Shown here piece after piece: positions 11,544 to 22,218 of a stretch of DNA of 64,000 nt. A program made the translations under genes and the position numbers. The DNA is from Anisodus tanguticus. Its lineage: Eukaryota > Streptophyta > Magnoliopsida > Solanales > Solanaceae. Below the pieces are notes generated by a model. The model searched no databases, had not been told where the DNA came from, and worked only from the letters and a program-made list of their open reading frames with translations. Where the stretch lies: positions 27,180,501 through 27,244,500 of the forward strand of contig CM067539.1 in NCBI GenBank assembly GCA_034509755.1, written 5' to 3'. Numbering within the stretch: position 1 is the stretch's first letter; every line of letters begins with the position of its first letter.

Positions 11544-13345
11544 ATGTCAACCACCGGAGGACAAACCCAAGAAGGGGAGGACCCAATAGCTATTCTAGCT
11601 AGGGAAATGGCAAGAATGAACTCGGAGGTGGCGGCTATGATAACGGTGTTGGATATGATGGTTACTAAGGTGGATAAAATGGAGCAATCAAGGAGATTAG
11701 GCACTCCCCAATTGGTTGGTGGAGAAGTGAATGTTGGTAATAAATCAAGTCGGAACCCCAATACTTCACCTACTATAACCCTGGGACAATTTTAAGCCTT
11801 ATGTTATCCACATCTCGTCAACCTCAATTCCCTCTTCTACACACCCAAATATTGACACCTCGGGCCAAGCGGGGCGAACCAATCCCCCCACAACCATAAT
11901 TATATCCACCCTACCAAGAGGGACATCTACTACAAATAGCCCCGAGAGTCACTCAACCTCACAACCCCCAAATGAACACCCAACCACAATTCTATCAACC
12001 CTACTAAGATGGACATCTACCGCAAGTGTCCCCGAGAGCCACTCAACCTAACAACCCCCAAATGAACACCCAACCCAATAATACCGAAATGAACCTATAT
12101 GCACCAACACTACAAAACTTCACCCCGGATCTATATCCATACCATTACGAGGAAGGATTTAAGGAGAATGGAAGGTGGTGCGAGGAACCACGGGATGGAG
12201 GGAGACACGAGAATAATGCTAATCGAAGAAGAGGTGGGCGAGGAGGTAGATGTTGAACTTTTGACTAACGAGGTAGGTGGCAAGGCCAAGATGACCGAGC
12301 ATGATGGACAGGTCATGACGCCCAGGCAAGATAGCATGGTCAGGAAGATAGAGTTGACCATGAACGCAACTTAAACACTATCAAGGTGGAACTTTCTCGG
12401 TTCAAAGGAGGAAGCGATCTGGAGGAATTTCTAGAGTGAAAGTTTCAAAGTGAGAGAATATTCCTCGTCAACAACATTTTGGATGCATTAAAAGCTAAAT
12501 ATACCCTTACACAATTCGAGAAATATGCATCTACATGGTGGGAATCCAAAAGGCGAGAGCGAGCTCAAAGGTACATATTCGATGTTCCGACTTGTCAAGA
12601 ATTGATTGAACTCATGAAAGCAAGATATGTAACGCCCGATTACTATTAAAATGTCCTTAAACATATGTACATGTTGAGGCAAGGTAGTAAAAGTGTTGAA
12701 GAATACTTTGATGAACTCGAGAATTTGAGAATTTGAGTTTGAAGTCGAAAATCGAAGAGCGCTTGAACTACACCATCATCTGGTTTGTAGCCAACTTGAA
12801 CCTTGATATCTCCAAGCATATGAGGCTCCAATCTTATGCTACACTTGAGGATGTTTTCCATGATGATACCAAAGTTGAAGCCAATTTTAAAGCGGAGAAA
12901 TCCTATAAGGCGAAGAGCGTGTCATCCTCATCATAGAGAAAAAACAAAGATAAATGGCAAAATCCCAGAAGCCCAAGACTAACTCTCAAACTCCCCAAGC
13001 CAAGTTCGACTACAAAGCCAAAGTTGAAGACAAGGTTAAATGAGGTAACAATGCTAAATTCAACTTTTATCGTCTTTATACCATTCAATGTTTTAAGTGT
13101 CAAGGTAGAGGACATATTTATAGTGATTGTCCCAATAGAAGGTTGATTGTGGCTTTGTTTGATGGGTATCGTACTAATATAGAGAAGGAGAGTGGAGGTG
13201 AGAGTGAGAGAGGTGACCCAAAGGGTGAGCATGAGGGAGATAGTGAGGGTGAGGATGATGATGAGCGAAATCTAGTAGAGAATGTCAATATGAATTGTAT
13301 TTTGAGAAGAATTATGGGTGCAATGAATAGAGAGGAACTTGACTA
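11544..13345 (+). pseudogene. Gypsy gag remnant
   Basis: The likely start is ATGTCAACCACC at 11544. The first 80 residues contain an EMARMNSEVAAMITVLDMM segment. A tandem duplication of about 68-bp units occurs at 11919-11985 and 12008-12075 (cccgagag-ccactcaacct ... caacccccaaatgaacaccc). The gag core follows in broken frames (FKGGSDLEEFLE, YASTWWESK, ARYVTPDYY, 12370-12660). A CCHC zinc knuckle (CFKCQGRGHIYSDC) is at 13089-13130. Numerous stops and frameshifts are present. Gag would form the virus-like particle and bind element RNA. Confidence 0.85.
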
Positions 13346-13369
13346 ATGGGAAAACCTTTTTCATACTAG

Positions 13370-14910
13370 ATGTAAAATCTTGGATAAGTTGTGTTCCGTG
13401 ATAATAAGCGGTGGGGTTGTGCAAACGTGATTAGTACAAATTTGGTTGATCATATGAAGTTTCCCATCAAGAAACATCCTAACCCCTATAAACTTCAATG
13501 GTTCAACGATTGTGGGGAGGTAAAGGTAACCAAGTGAGTGGTAGTAAATTTTAGCATTGAAAAATATCAAGATGAGGTTGTGTGTGATATCGTGTCGATG
13601 CAAGCGTGTCATATGTTGCTTGGTATACCTTGGCAATTCTATAGGGATGCTCAACATAGTGGAAGATCTAACACGTATACCTTTGTCTTTGGGGGTGAAA
13701 AGCACACTCTTACTCCATTGACACTCTATCAAGTGAATGAAGATTATATGATTATGAAGGAGCTCCGGGAGAGGATGCAAAAGGATGAGGTTGGAAAGGA
13801 GTCATTACTTAGTCAAGAGGAGCAAGTGGTGGCCAAGGGGAAAACTAAGATGTGTACACTTGCTAAACAAAGTAATTGTTTGAAAGGAGTTGATGAGGGC
13901 CATTTCATGGTGTGCTTTGTCAACAAAGATCTCTTGTTACATGCTAACCAAGTTACTAGCACTTTGCCTAGTATTGTTTCTCTTTTGCAGGAATATGATG
14001 ACCTATTTTCGGAGGAGATGCCTAAAGAATTGCCTCCATTGAGGGGCATTGAAAATCACATTGATTTTGTGCCAGGATCCCAAATCCCCAACAAACCAAC
14101 ATATAAGAGCAATCCAGAAGAAACAAAAAATTGCAAAGGCAAGTTGAAGAGTTACTTGACCAAGAGTTAGTAAGAGAGAGCCTTAGCCCATGTGTCATGC
14201 TCATGATACTTGCTCCCAAAAAGAATGACACATGGAGGATGTGTGTTTATTGTAGAGCCGTTAACAAAATAACGGTGAAGTTTCGACATCCGATTCCTAG
14301 GCTTGATGATATATTGGATGAGCTACGTGGCTCTATTATGTTCTTTAAAATTGACATTCGAAGTGGATATCACCAAATTCGCATGCACCCCGGTGATGAA
14401 TGGAAGACAATTTTCAAAATCATGCTTGGCCTTTATGAGTGGCTTGTCATGCCATTTGGTCTCACTAATGCCCCTCGAACCTTCATGAGATTGATGAATA
14501 ATGTGTTGAAACCTTTCATCAACATGTTTGTCATCATTTATTTCGATGACATTCTTATTTATAGCAAGAGAATTGAGGATCATATGGACCATTTGAGGCA
14601 AGTCTTTGAGGTCTTGTTACGAGAAATGTTGTATGCGAATCTCAAGAAGTGTTCCTTTTGTGTTGATCGGGTGGTATTATTGAGTTTTGTGGCAAGCGTG
14701 AATGGTGTGGAGGTTGATGAAGAGAAGATGAAATCTATTAGGACGTGGTCAACTCCTAAAAATGTAACCGATGTGAGGAGTTTTCATAGGTTGGCAAGTT
14801 TCTATAGACGATTTGTGAAAGGGTTTAGTACAATTGTCGCTCCTTTAACCGAATTGATAAAGAAGGATGTGTCCTTTGTTTGGGGAGATGAGAAAGAGAA
14901 GGCATTTTAA
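13370..14910 (+). pseudogene. Gypsy protease and reverse transcriptase remnant
   Basis: 13370-13800 is the retropepsin-like region (FPIKKHPNPYKLQWFNDCGEV; VVCDIVSMQACHMLLGIPWQ) with at least two stops, and I cannot find an intact D-S/T-G active site. RT follows in two overlapping frames (13538-14170, 14131-14910). Visible motifs are EEMPKELPPLRGIENHIDFVPG, WRMCVYCRAVNKITVKFRHPIPRLDD, FFKIDIRSGYHQIRM, MPFGLTNAPRTFMRLMN and the catalytic IIYFDDILIYSK near 14530-14570. The thumb/connection block ends in SFYRRFVKGFSTI. The frameshift near 14130-14170 and a stop at about 14910 break the polyprotein. Confidence 0.9.
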
Positions 14911-15300
14911 GAATTGAAGATAAATTTGAGTTCTTCTCCATTATTACAATTGCCAAATTTTTAAAAGACTTTTGAGATAGAATGTGACGCTTTAGGTGTT
15001 TGCATAGGCGGTGTATTGATGCAAGAGGGTAAATCATTGACTTACTTTAGTGAAAAGCTAAAGGGAGCTTCTTTGAATTACTTTACTTATGACAATGAAT
15101 TATACGTACTTGTGAGGGTGTTGGCTCATTGGCAACACTATCTATGGCACACGGAATTTGTGATCCATTCGGATCATGAGTCATTGAAACACTTGAAGGG
15201 TCACATGCAAAGTGGGTAGAATTCATTGAAACCTTTTCCTATGTGATAACTTACAAGAGGGGAAAAAAGAATATTGTGGCGGATGCTCTATCTAAAGGAT
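14911..15300 (+). pseudogene. Gypsy RNase H remnant
   Basis: Continues from RT after a TAA. The frame 15016-15219 has LTYFSEKLKGASLNYFTYDNELYVLVRVLAHWQHYLWHTEFVIHSDHESLKHL. The terminal block KNIVADALSK lies at about 15260-15300 in another frame after a TAG. This is the usual gypsy RNase H pattern, inactivated. Confidence 0.88.
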
Positions 15301-15339
15301 TTGTGTTGTTGAATGTCATGACTTCTAAGATGATGGAAT

Positions 15340-16556
15340 TTGAAAGTCTAAAGGTATTCTACTCCAATGATCCTGATTTCAAAGAGATGTATGAGGAGTT
15401 GGCCCAGGGGGAAGAGGGTTGACCGATTTCAACTAGTTGATGGGTTCTTGTTCAAGGAGGGAAGAATATGTGTTCCAATGAGCTCATGGAGGGCACTTTT
15501 TATGAAGGAAGCCCATAGTGGAGGCATGATGGGTCACTTTGGAGTATTCAAAATGTTTGATCTCCTCAATGAACAATTCTATTGGTCCAAGTTGAAACAT
15601 GATATGGAGAACCTTTGTGGGACATGTTTGGAGTGCAAACAAGAAAAATCGAAGACTCGGCCTCAAGGTTTGTATACTCCTCTTCCTACTCCTATTGGTT
15701 TTTGGATATAAATTTCTATGGATTTTGTGATAGGTCTTCCAAGAACCAAAAAGGGTAATGATAGCATTTTTGTGGTGGTAGATAGGTTCTCTAAAATGTC
15801 TTATTTTATATCATGCCATAAATGCGATGATACTTCTCATGTAGCATCCGTGTTTGTTGCTAATATGCTTAGACTGCATGGAGTACCTCACACTATTATT
15901 AGTAATATGGACTCCAAATTTCTTAGTCTTTTTTTAAAAGGTCTTTGGGGTATACTTGGTATCAAGCTTTTGTTTTCTACTTCTTGTCACCCTCAAACGG
16001 ATGGGCAAACCCAAGTAGTGAATAGGACTCTTGGGAGCATAGTTAGGTGTATGATTAGAGGAAAACTCACTTCTTGGGAGGATCAATTGCTTTTGATTGA
16101 ATTTGCTTACAATAGGTTACTTCATTCCTCTATTGGCATGACTCCATTTGAAGTGTGTTATAGCTTTAATCTTTTGGCGCCTTTAACCTTAACCCTTTTT
16201 CTTAGTGATGTTGTTGCGAGCTTAGATTCAAAACAAAGGGCGGCCGAGATGATGAAGGTTCATGCCAAGGTGAAGGAGAACATAGATAAGATCAACACCA
16301 AGGTGGCCAAACGATAAAACCATGGGGGAAAAAAGTGGACTTCTAACCCGATGATCGGGTGTGAGTTCACTTTCTAAAGGAAAGATTCCCTCAAATGAGG
16401 AGAGACAAATTGTGTCCAAGAGGCGATGGTCCCTTCAAAGTCCTTGAGAAGATCAACGACAACACCTACAAGATTGACTTGCCAAGTGAGTATAATGCCC
16501 ACAATATTTTCAATGTGAATGACTTCTCTCCTTGTGTTGTAGGTGAGCCTATGGAT
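15340..16556 (+). pseudogene. Gypsy integrase remnant
   Basis: The frame 15367-15711 holds the HHCC zinc-binding part (EAHSGGMMGHFGVFKMFDLL ... CGTCLECKQEK). The frame 15718-16317 holds the core: first Asp in MDFVIGLPRT, second in SNMDSKF, and HPQTDGQTQVVNRTLG, where the expected catalytic Glu (TEVVNRT) reads Gln. A C-terminal region with CPRGDGPFKVLEKINDNTYKIDLPSEY follows at about 16405-16500. Stops separate the blocks. With the third catalytic residue changed, the enzyme would be inactive even if translated. Confidence 0.9.
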
Positions 16557-16588
16557 TGAAGGTCAAATTATTTCTAAGAAGGGGAGAA

Positions 16589-17274
16589 TGATATGATATC
16601 TGGCACACTCCAAGCTCAAGACCCTTTACTCGGAGTCAAGCCAAGGAACTCCAAGTGATGCAAACGATGTTCATGCACAAGGGAACCTTGGAAGCCATTG
16701 AAGGGATGCGAACTCAAGTATACAATATTTGGAGGATCTTGTGGGAGGACGAAGAGCCAAAAGCTGAAATGTCACAACCTGCTGTGCCATCTGCGGCCAC
16801 AAATAATGTCTTGCGACACCATCTGCGAACTACAGATGGTGCTGACGGATAATTTTTGCTCCTTTTGGTTATTTCATGCAAACTTGAGGGCTTGATCACG
16901 TTTGGGCCAAGTTTGTAATAACCAAGGGTATAAATAGGAGACTTAGCCTCATTTTACCCTTAGCTTATTTTTGATAATGAAACTCTTTTGATAGACTCAG
17001 TATTGTAGTGATAGAATTAGCCCTAGTTCTAGTTTCTAGCTTAATTAGTGTAATTGCTTGGTTATTTTAGATCTTAATTGTGATTCACACTTGAGTATTG
17101 CTCATTAGTGGAATCATTCAAACTTTCATAGATTAGGTGTTTTTGTAGTTCATGTTCTTGAGGTCTTTGATTTAATACATCATTGATTGCTTGGAATAAC
17201 TACTCTTGTGTTTAATCTCCTATCCTTTAAATTCTGCATTTGATTCTTAGAGTTTCACTTTAGGAATCATATCA
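16589..17274 (+). repeat. Gypsy 3' LTR
   Basis: Starts TGATATGATATC directly after the purine tract ending at 16588 and ends in atcatatca at 17274, followed by the gaatc duplication. It matches the LTR at 9713-10392. Confidence 0.93.
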
Positions 17275-17279
17275 GAATC

Positions 17280-17945
17280 TAAGTGCCCTACTATTTTCAA
17301 GCAGGTGCATGTGCTTTCTCTCCACAACACCATTCTGTTGTGGAGTGTGCACACAACTGCTTTGGTGGATAATGCCATTAGAAGAAAACAGACCTAAGGA
17401 CCATTATATGACCTAAGGACTTTAACTTTAGTAGAGAATTGAGTTTTTAAAAGATGCAAAAAATGTAGCAAAACAACATACACATCAGATTTCAATCTTA
17501 ATAAGAAAGTCCAAGTCATTCTTGAGTAATCAACAACAAAGGTTAGAAAATACCTATAGCCATTGGAAGTACACATCCTATATGGACTCCATACATCCAT
17601 ATGTACAAGTTCAAAAACTTAAATAGATTTATAGTGACTAGTAGAAAATGAAAGTCTAGTTTGCTTAGCTAGGGGACAAACATGACAATTACAAGCAAAT
17701 GGGGTCTGTAGATGATTTCTAATTGTAGGAATCTTTTGTAAAACTGTAAAAGGAGCATGACCAAGTCTTTGATGCCATAGATCATTGGTGTGTTGTTGAG
17801 TAGATGTAGACATACACTTGGAATTAAAACCAACATCATGTGTTGAAGGGTTAATGATGTAGTGTCCATTCTTGAGACTACCAATCCCCCTCACTATGCC
17901 ACTATATAGGTCCTGAAATAGGCAGAAGTCAGGGTAAATATTTAC
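17280..17945 (-). pseudogene. Copia integrase core and GAG-pre-integrase remnant
   Basis: The frame 17619-17894 has the zinc-binding pre-integrase block DLWHQRLGHAPFTVLQKI ... CNCHVCPLAKQTRLSF. The frame 17394-17600 has the integrase core start (DVWSPYRMCTSNGYRYFLTFVVDYSRMTWTFLL). The two are separated by a stop near 17610. The upstream continuation of this domain (beyond the gypsy element) lies at 8825-9712. Confidence 0.9.
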
Positions 17946-18420
17946 TAAGCACTAAAGTTCTCTAGTGTACTTAGCAACATATAGAAGATTATACTGAAAG
18001 TCAGGTATGCACAGAACATTGTGAATTATCTGTGATTTGGAAATAGGATAAGTTCCTGTGTATGTGATCTTTGTACTACTTCCATTTGGTGATTTCACAG
18101 ATTTAGAGTTAGAGATAGGTAAAGGTTTTGGATTAGATAACATATTCAAGCATGAAGTCATGTGATTTGATGTCCCAGAGTCAATAATCTAACTACATTG
18201 GTCAGTATTAGAATTACATGTCATGTTAGCCACCACAACTGGTCCCTTCTACTTTCTTAGCATCTTTAGTATCCTTTCATATTGCTCATCAGTGAAAACT
18301 AGCACAATAGGAGTAAACTTGTTCGGAGTTAAGGCTTCAGCTTGTTGTACAACTTCTTCAACACATTGTGTGTTCTAGTTTCAGTGTTCTCATAGACCTT
18401 GTTTCTTCTGTTGTTAGTGA
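17946..18420 (-). pseudogene. Copia protease region remnant
   Basis: The frame 17952-18161 contains SPNGSSTKITYTGTYPISKSQIIHNVLCIPDFQYNLLYVAK, the conserved copia segment between protease active site and pre-integrase domain (VLY.P.F..NL.S..K). The protease active-site Asp region near 18165-18200 reads in a different frame (DSGTSNH-like, decayed). Confidence 0.75.
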
Positions 18421-18422
18421 AT

Positions 18423-19281
18423 TTAACCATTTAATTTGTAGCAATTCTCGCTTGTATGCCCTTTCATTTTGCAATAATCACAATACAAGTGAGCATTAGA
18501 GTACTTCTTAGGTTTCATCTCAGAACCAAATGCATTTGCAGAGATTGAAGAACTTGCTTCATGATCTATTGGTCCACTGCCTAGAATCCCAGTTTGGCTT
18601 TCATAGCCACTGCTTCTCCTTTGACTCTCTTCATTTATAATCATAGAGTATGCCTGATCTAGACTAGGTACAGGATCCGACGTCAAAATGTGGCTTCTAT
18701 GAGGTGCATGTGTCATTCAGTTTCATAAGAAATTTCATCAACTTTTGTTGACTGCGGAACTGAGTAAATGGCTTAGCAGTTGCGCATTCACACATATGAG
18801 GTATAATCGACTCAAATTCATTCCAAAGATCATTCAATTTTGAGAAGTAAATGGAAACATACGATATTCCTTGTTATAAACAACTAATTGACTTTATCAA
18901 ACCTTTTCTTTAGTGTCATCCATACCTTTTGTGCATTAGATAAGTATACAATTCCTCTTCTCAATTCCTGAGCAACATAGCTCCTTATCCACGATTGAAC
19001 TATAGCATTGCACCTCTCCCATTGATGTAACCTAAATGGATCTACTTCATAGCTTTCAACCTGTAACTTCCATCTATGAAACCTATTTTGTTCGTCACAA
19101 GTAAACACATCTTCATAGATCGACTCCATTCTGAGTAGTTCTCTGCTCCTATCAGTAATTGCAGCACTAATGCTAGACCTGGTGAATCCGATGGATGTAG
19201 ATAGATCAGATCATTACAATCGAGAATTTGCACACTTGCATGTGTTGAACCACCTTCAGTATTCACATTTTCAATCGCCAT
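18423..19281 (-). pseudogene. Copia gag remnant with CCHC zinc knuckle
   Basis: The start ATG lies at 19281 (MAIENVNTEGG). The N-terminal domain has YLHPSDSPGLALVLQLLIGAENYSEWSRSMKM, typical of plant copia gag. A second frame (18884-19129) continues with HRWKLQVES and IVYLSNAQKVWMTLKKRFDKVN. The frame 18423-18716 ends with a CCHC knuckle (CDYCKMKGHTSENC). At least two frameshifts and stops break the gene. Confidence 0.9.
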
Positions 19282-19379
19282 TACAATTTTGCACCAATAA
19301 TGAATCGCAAACTCAAATTAGGTCAAAATTAAGATGAATTTGAATTATCGTAGCTCTGTATTGCAGATATCGATGGCGT

Positions 19380-19392
19380 GACTCTGATACCA
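19380..19392 (-). promoter_or_regulatory. Copia primer binding site (initiator-Met tRNA type)
   Basis: The minus strand reads TGGTATCAGAGTC directly next to the 5' LTR, the standard plant retrotransposon site complementary to the 3' end of initiator methionine tRNA, with one change at the end. Confidence 0.88.
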
Positions 19393-19775
19393 TGTTAAAA
19401 CTCAGCCATGATTAGGCATTGATGACCTTGGGAGCTTTGAGAACAATGGCGATAAAAGGAAGAAGAATAATCAAAATAACAGTGAGAAGATTGAGAGAAA
19501 TGAGATATTTTTGGGAGAATTCTATTCTCTTTAATTGAATTAATGATCACACTTACCAGATACATATATATATATATATATATATAAGGATCATCTTAGC
19601 TCCTCTACTTAATCGACTAAGAGCACAAAATATCTTAATTCTAAATAACTAACTGCTAGCTCACTAACAACCTCTAACTAATTCTCAACTAATTGATTCT
19701 AGAAGCTTACCACTAACTAAGCTAGATGTACAACTAGCATGCTGCATCTACATCATCACACTTTATACTTCAACA
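19393..19775 (-). repeat. 5' LTR of the copia element (minus strand)
   Basis: 383 bp, TG at 19393 to CA at 19775 on the plus strand. Matches the LTR at 6903-7281 with scattered differences and an expanded (TA)n tract at about 19563-19586. Confidence 0.93.
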
Positions 19776-19982
19776 ATAATTGTCTTTTCATTGGTACTTT
19801 ATGTGTGACTCTTCAAGTTTTCTTACTTCTAATATTAATGGCAAGAAGTGAGAGAGTTTCAAGCTACATTATTATAGTAATTATTAGGAGTATATCAATT
19901 ATGAATGATTTTATTACGAGATACTTTTACTTTTTGGTATAAAAAAATATTACTAAGAATAGTATTTACTATTTAATAAGAG

Positions 19983-20073
19983 GCGAAAAAGTCGTTTAAC
20001 TTTTAAAGGGTATTATCGTAATCTAACTTTCAATAAGGGGCTTTCCACTTTTAGAATATACTAGTTTTCGACA
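19983..20073 (+). repeat. Dispersed repeat, copy C
   Basis: Shares gggtattatcgtaatctaac and tttcaataag with the copy at 30816-30895, plus gtcgtttaacttttaa and tttccacttttaga with the copy at 2945-3035. Confidence 0.5.
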
Positions 20074-20089
20074 CATGCGTTGCACGTGT
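20061..20089 (-). mobile_element. Possible Helitron 3' terminus (hairpin plus CTAG)
   Basis: The minus strand reads ACACGTGCAACGCATGTGT, an 8-bp stem with one mismatch and a 3-base loop, then six bases, then CTAG followed by T. A short hairpin just before a CTRR end inserted before T is the Helitron 3' signature. No 5' TC end or replicase was found. A similar actagttt word in the copy at 3221-3283 may mean that this belongs to the dispersed repeat instead. Confidence 0.3.
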
Positions 20090-20890
20090 ATATCATATTA
20101 ATCAGTACAAGCTTCTAAAAACAACATTAGTATATTCGGTATCGGTAAGCATTCCCCGCCGGGCTCAGTTTGGGCTTTCCAGTCTCGTTCCCTTTAATTG
20201 CACGAGATAAGGAAAATGAGATATCAAGACGTGCTTGCGGCCTGCCATTTTAAAACAATTTTGAAGTTAAAGTACATAAAAAGAAGGCTTAATACATATG
20301 CGGCCACTTAAATTTGCCCCGTTTTTTTTTATTTTAGCACCTCAGCTAAGCTTTAATCTTATTGAACCCCTGAACCCGTCCTCAAGTGTATTAACACACA
20401 ATCCGATTGACATGACATAAATTGGGAGTGGGTTGTTTTAATTGATAAAAATTTTCACGTAGGATGCGCTTGACATTCATGCACAAGGCTAAAAAAAATG
20501 AAACTCCCAATTTATGTGCCGTCAGTCGAATTGTGTTTAATAGACACACTTGAAAATGAGTTCAGAGATTTAATAGGAACAATAATTAGTTAAGATGCCA
20601 AAATTAAAAAAACAGACAAATTTAAGCGGCGTATATGCATTAAGCCTAAAAAGAACGAATACGCCAATTACCGATAGTTGAAGGTCGTTCTTGCTTCGAA
20701 GGGTCCATTGGGAATAACACAACAATAGATAAACCAAGCATAATGATCGGAAAATATTGAAAAACATGCAGCAAGAAAATCATTTAATAAAGACAAATGA
20801 AATTACAAAGATTCTCACCACCATGAGAGGCAAGCACATCAGATCACATATTTAATTTAAAATAAAATACTTTTATATATGTTGAGCAAG

Positions 20891-20995
20891 AAAAAATGGT
20901 GCATCATATAGTACTGAGCAAGAAGTAAAGCAATTATTACATGCATCACATAGCAATTTTTTCTTGCTCAGTACTATATGATAGCACCATTTTTT
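20891..20995. repeat. 34-bp inverted repeat (hairpin) with 36-base loop
   Basis: Arms at 20891-20924 and 20961-20995 are complementary along their whole length except for one inserted base (gcatcat versus gctatcat). It lies next to the inverted LTR block at 21068-21232 and may be part of that LTR or a MITE. It is not a convincing microRNA precursor without expression data. Confidence 0.85.
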
Positions 20996-21067
20996 ACAAT
21001 TTCTAACATCAAAAATACATCCCTCTTGAAAGATAGAATAATTTCCCTTGGGAATTTCTTTCATTAT

Positions 21068-21232
21068 TCACAATATATATAGATGTACAAGGTTGATTCC
21101 TAATATGGTACGAATCCTAACTTACCTTACAAAGGTTGATTCCTAATACAATTAGAATCCTAAGTTACCTTAAATATACATTTATCATAATTACAAAATA
21201 TACGACGAATATTCTGAGAATATTCGCTAATA
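21068..21232 (-). repeat. Inverted partial LTR, left arm of 165-bp perfect inverted repeat
   Basis: Reverse complement of 22219-22383 with no difference seen. The LTR start (tattagcgaatattc on the minus strand) abuts reversed RT sequence at 21233. LTR sequence seems to continue leftward past 21068 (toward the 20.9 kb hairpin), whereas the right copy does not. Confidence 0.88.
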
Positions 21233-21316
21233 GAGCAATGATTTCATTCTTCAACCCGTCAGATGATATTGTTCTTACTGCCTCATCTGACGGGTTGAAG
21301 AATGAAATCATTGCTC
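21233..21316. repeat. Perfect 34-bp hairpin inside copia RT sequence
   Basis: Left arm 21233-21266, loop 21267-21282, right arm 21283-21316. The right arm codes SDGLKNEIIA of the RT, so the left arm is a reversed copy of coding DNA. The arm boundary falls at gatga, the bases expected from the YVDD codons, which suggests microhomology at the junction. Confidence 0.92.
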
Positions 21317-22217
21317 TACTCAAAACTGAATTTGCTATGACTGACTTGGGGAAGCTAAGTTATTTTTTGGGTATATCGGTGACTAGATCTGCTTTGCCAA
21401 TATGTTCCCGTGTCGGCGAAAGTATGCGAAGAGATAGTGTACGGGGCCAAGATGGCAAATTGTAAAATTATGCCAACTCCGGTGGACTCAAAATCCAAGC
21501 TTAGTGCCAATGACGGTGCGCCGCTTTCGATCCCACTCTATATCGGAGTCTAGCGGTGTGCTCTTCGATCTTACATTCACTAGGCACGATATTGCATATG
21601 CCGTTCGGCGGTGTGTCTGTTCATGCACGATCCCCGAGAGTCCCATTTTGCCGCCCTCAAACGTATTATCGGATATGTTAAGGGCACACTTGACTTCGGC
21701 TTACATCTATACCCCTCTCGCCCCAACCAAATTGCTAGCCTACACGGATGCATATTGGGCGGATGCCCCGACACACGTCGCTCCACCTCCGGGTACTGTG
21801 TATTTCTTGGGGATAATCTTATCTCATGGTCCGCCAAGCGGCAGGCCACGCTGTCCCGTTCGAGTGCTGAAGCAAAATATCGCGGAGTTGCTAATGTCGT
21901 CGTCGCGAGATCTGCTGGCTCCGAAATCTTCTTTTGGAGCTCCAGTGTCCATTACGCAAGGCGTCTATAGTTTATTGTGACAACATATCTGCTATCTATA
22001 TGTCTCATAATCCAGTCCAACATCAGCGAACTAAGCATATTGAGATGGATATCCACTTTGTGCGAGAGAAGGTTGCTCGTGGTCAGGTCAAAATTTTACA
22101 CGTGCCTTCCTCGTATCAGTATGCAGATATTTTCACAAAGGGACTACCGCGACAGCTCTTCACCGACTTTCGATCCAGCCTTAGCATTCGGCCTCCTCCC
22201 GCTCCGTCTGAGGGGGA
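21263..22217 (+). pseudogene. Copia RT C-terminal part and RNase H, rearranged
   Basis: Starts within the YVDD box (gatgatattgttcttact encodes DDIVLT), then FAMTDLGKLSYFLGI. After frameshifts near 21390-21560 it continues with LTFTRHDIAYAV, HFAALKRIIGYVKGTLDFGLHLYPS, RRSTSGYCVFLGDNLISWSAKRQATLSRSSAEAKYRG (frame 21611-21970) and VYCDNISAIYMSHNPVQHQRTKHIEMDIHFVREKVARGQV (frame 21934-22224), ending in IFTKGLPRQLF. It is a relative of, but distinct from, the element at 22420-26880. gag, protease, integrase and most RT are absent. Confidence 0.88.
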
Positions 22218-22218
22218 G

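Larger units (their letters stand above)
9713..17274 (+). mobile_element. Ty3/gypsy LTR retrotransposon nested in the copia integrase
   Basis: A complete gypsy-order element (gag, protease, RT, RNase H, integrase) on the plus strand between two LTRs of 680 and 686 bp. It is flanked by a perfect target-site duplication gaatc at 9708-9712 and 17275-17279. The LTR ends are palindromic (TGATATGA...TCATATCA). A tRNA-like primer site follows the 5' LTR and a purine tract (aagaaggggagaa) precedes the 3' LTR. The LTRs differ at many scattered positions by eye, so the insertion is not recent. All genes are broken. Its lineage is unresolved; the integrase tail suggests a chromovirus-like group but I did not identify a chromodomain. 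Confidence 0.95.
6903..19775 (-). mobile_element. Ty1/copia LTR retrotransposon with a nested gypsy insertion
   Basis: Two LTRs in the same orientation flank copia-order genes on the minus strand (gag, protease, integrase, RT, RNase H). Both LTRs start tgttaaaactca and end cttcaaca on the plus strand. The flanking 5-mers are gtaat (6898-6902) and ataat (19776-19780), a target-site duplication with one mismatch. A primer binding site sits inside the right LTR and a polypurine tract inside the left one, confirming minus orientation. The element is split at 9712/17275 by a Ty3/gypsy element; without it the copia element is about 5.3 kb, a usual size. All genes carry stops or frameshifts. Confidence 0.95.
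19781..20880. other. Intergenic DNA with repeat fragments
   Basis: No coding sequence is supported. It holds a dispersed repeat (19983-20073), a possible Helitron terminus (20061-20089) and decayed AT-rich DNA. The 65-codon frame at 20570-20767 (-) has no recognisable domain. Confidence 0.5.

Noticed and set aside
20891..20995. Hairpin as a microRNA gene
   Set aside because: Near-perfect long arms beside LTR sequence fit a repeat better; no expression evidence.
20873..21064. 63-codon minus-strand frame over the hairpin
   Set aside because: It is produced by the inverted repeat itself and LTR-like sequence; no protein family features.
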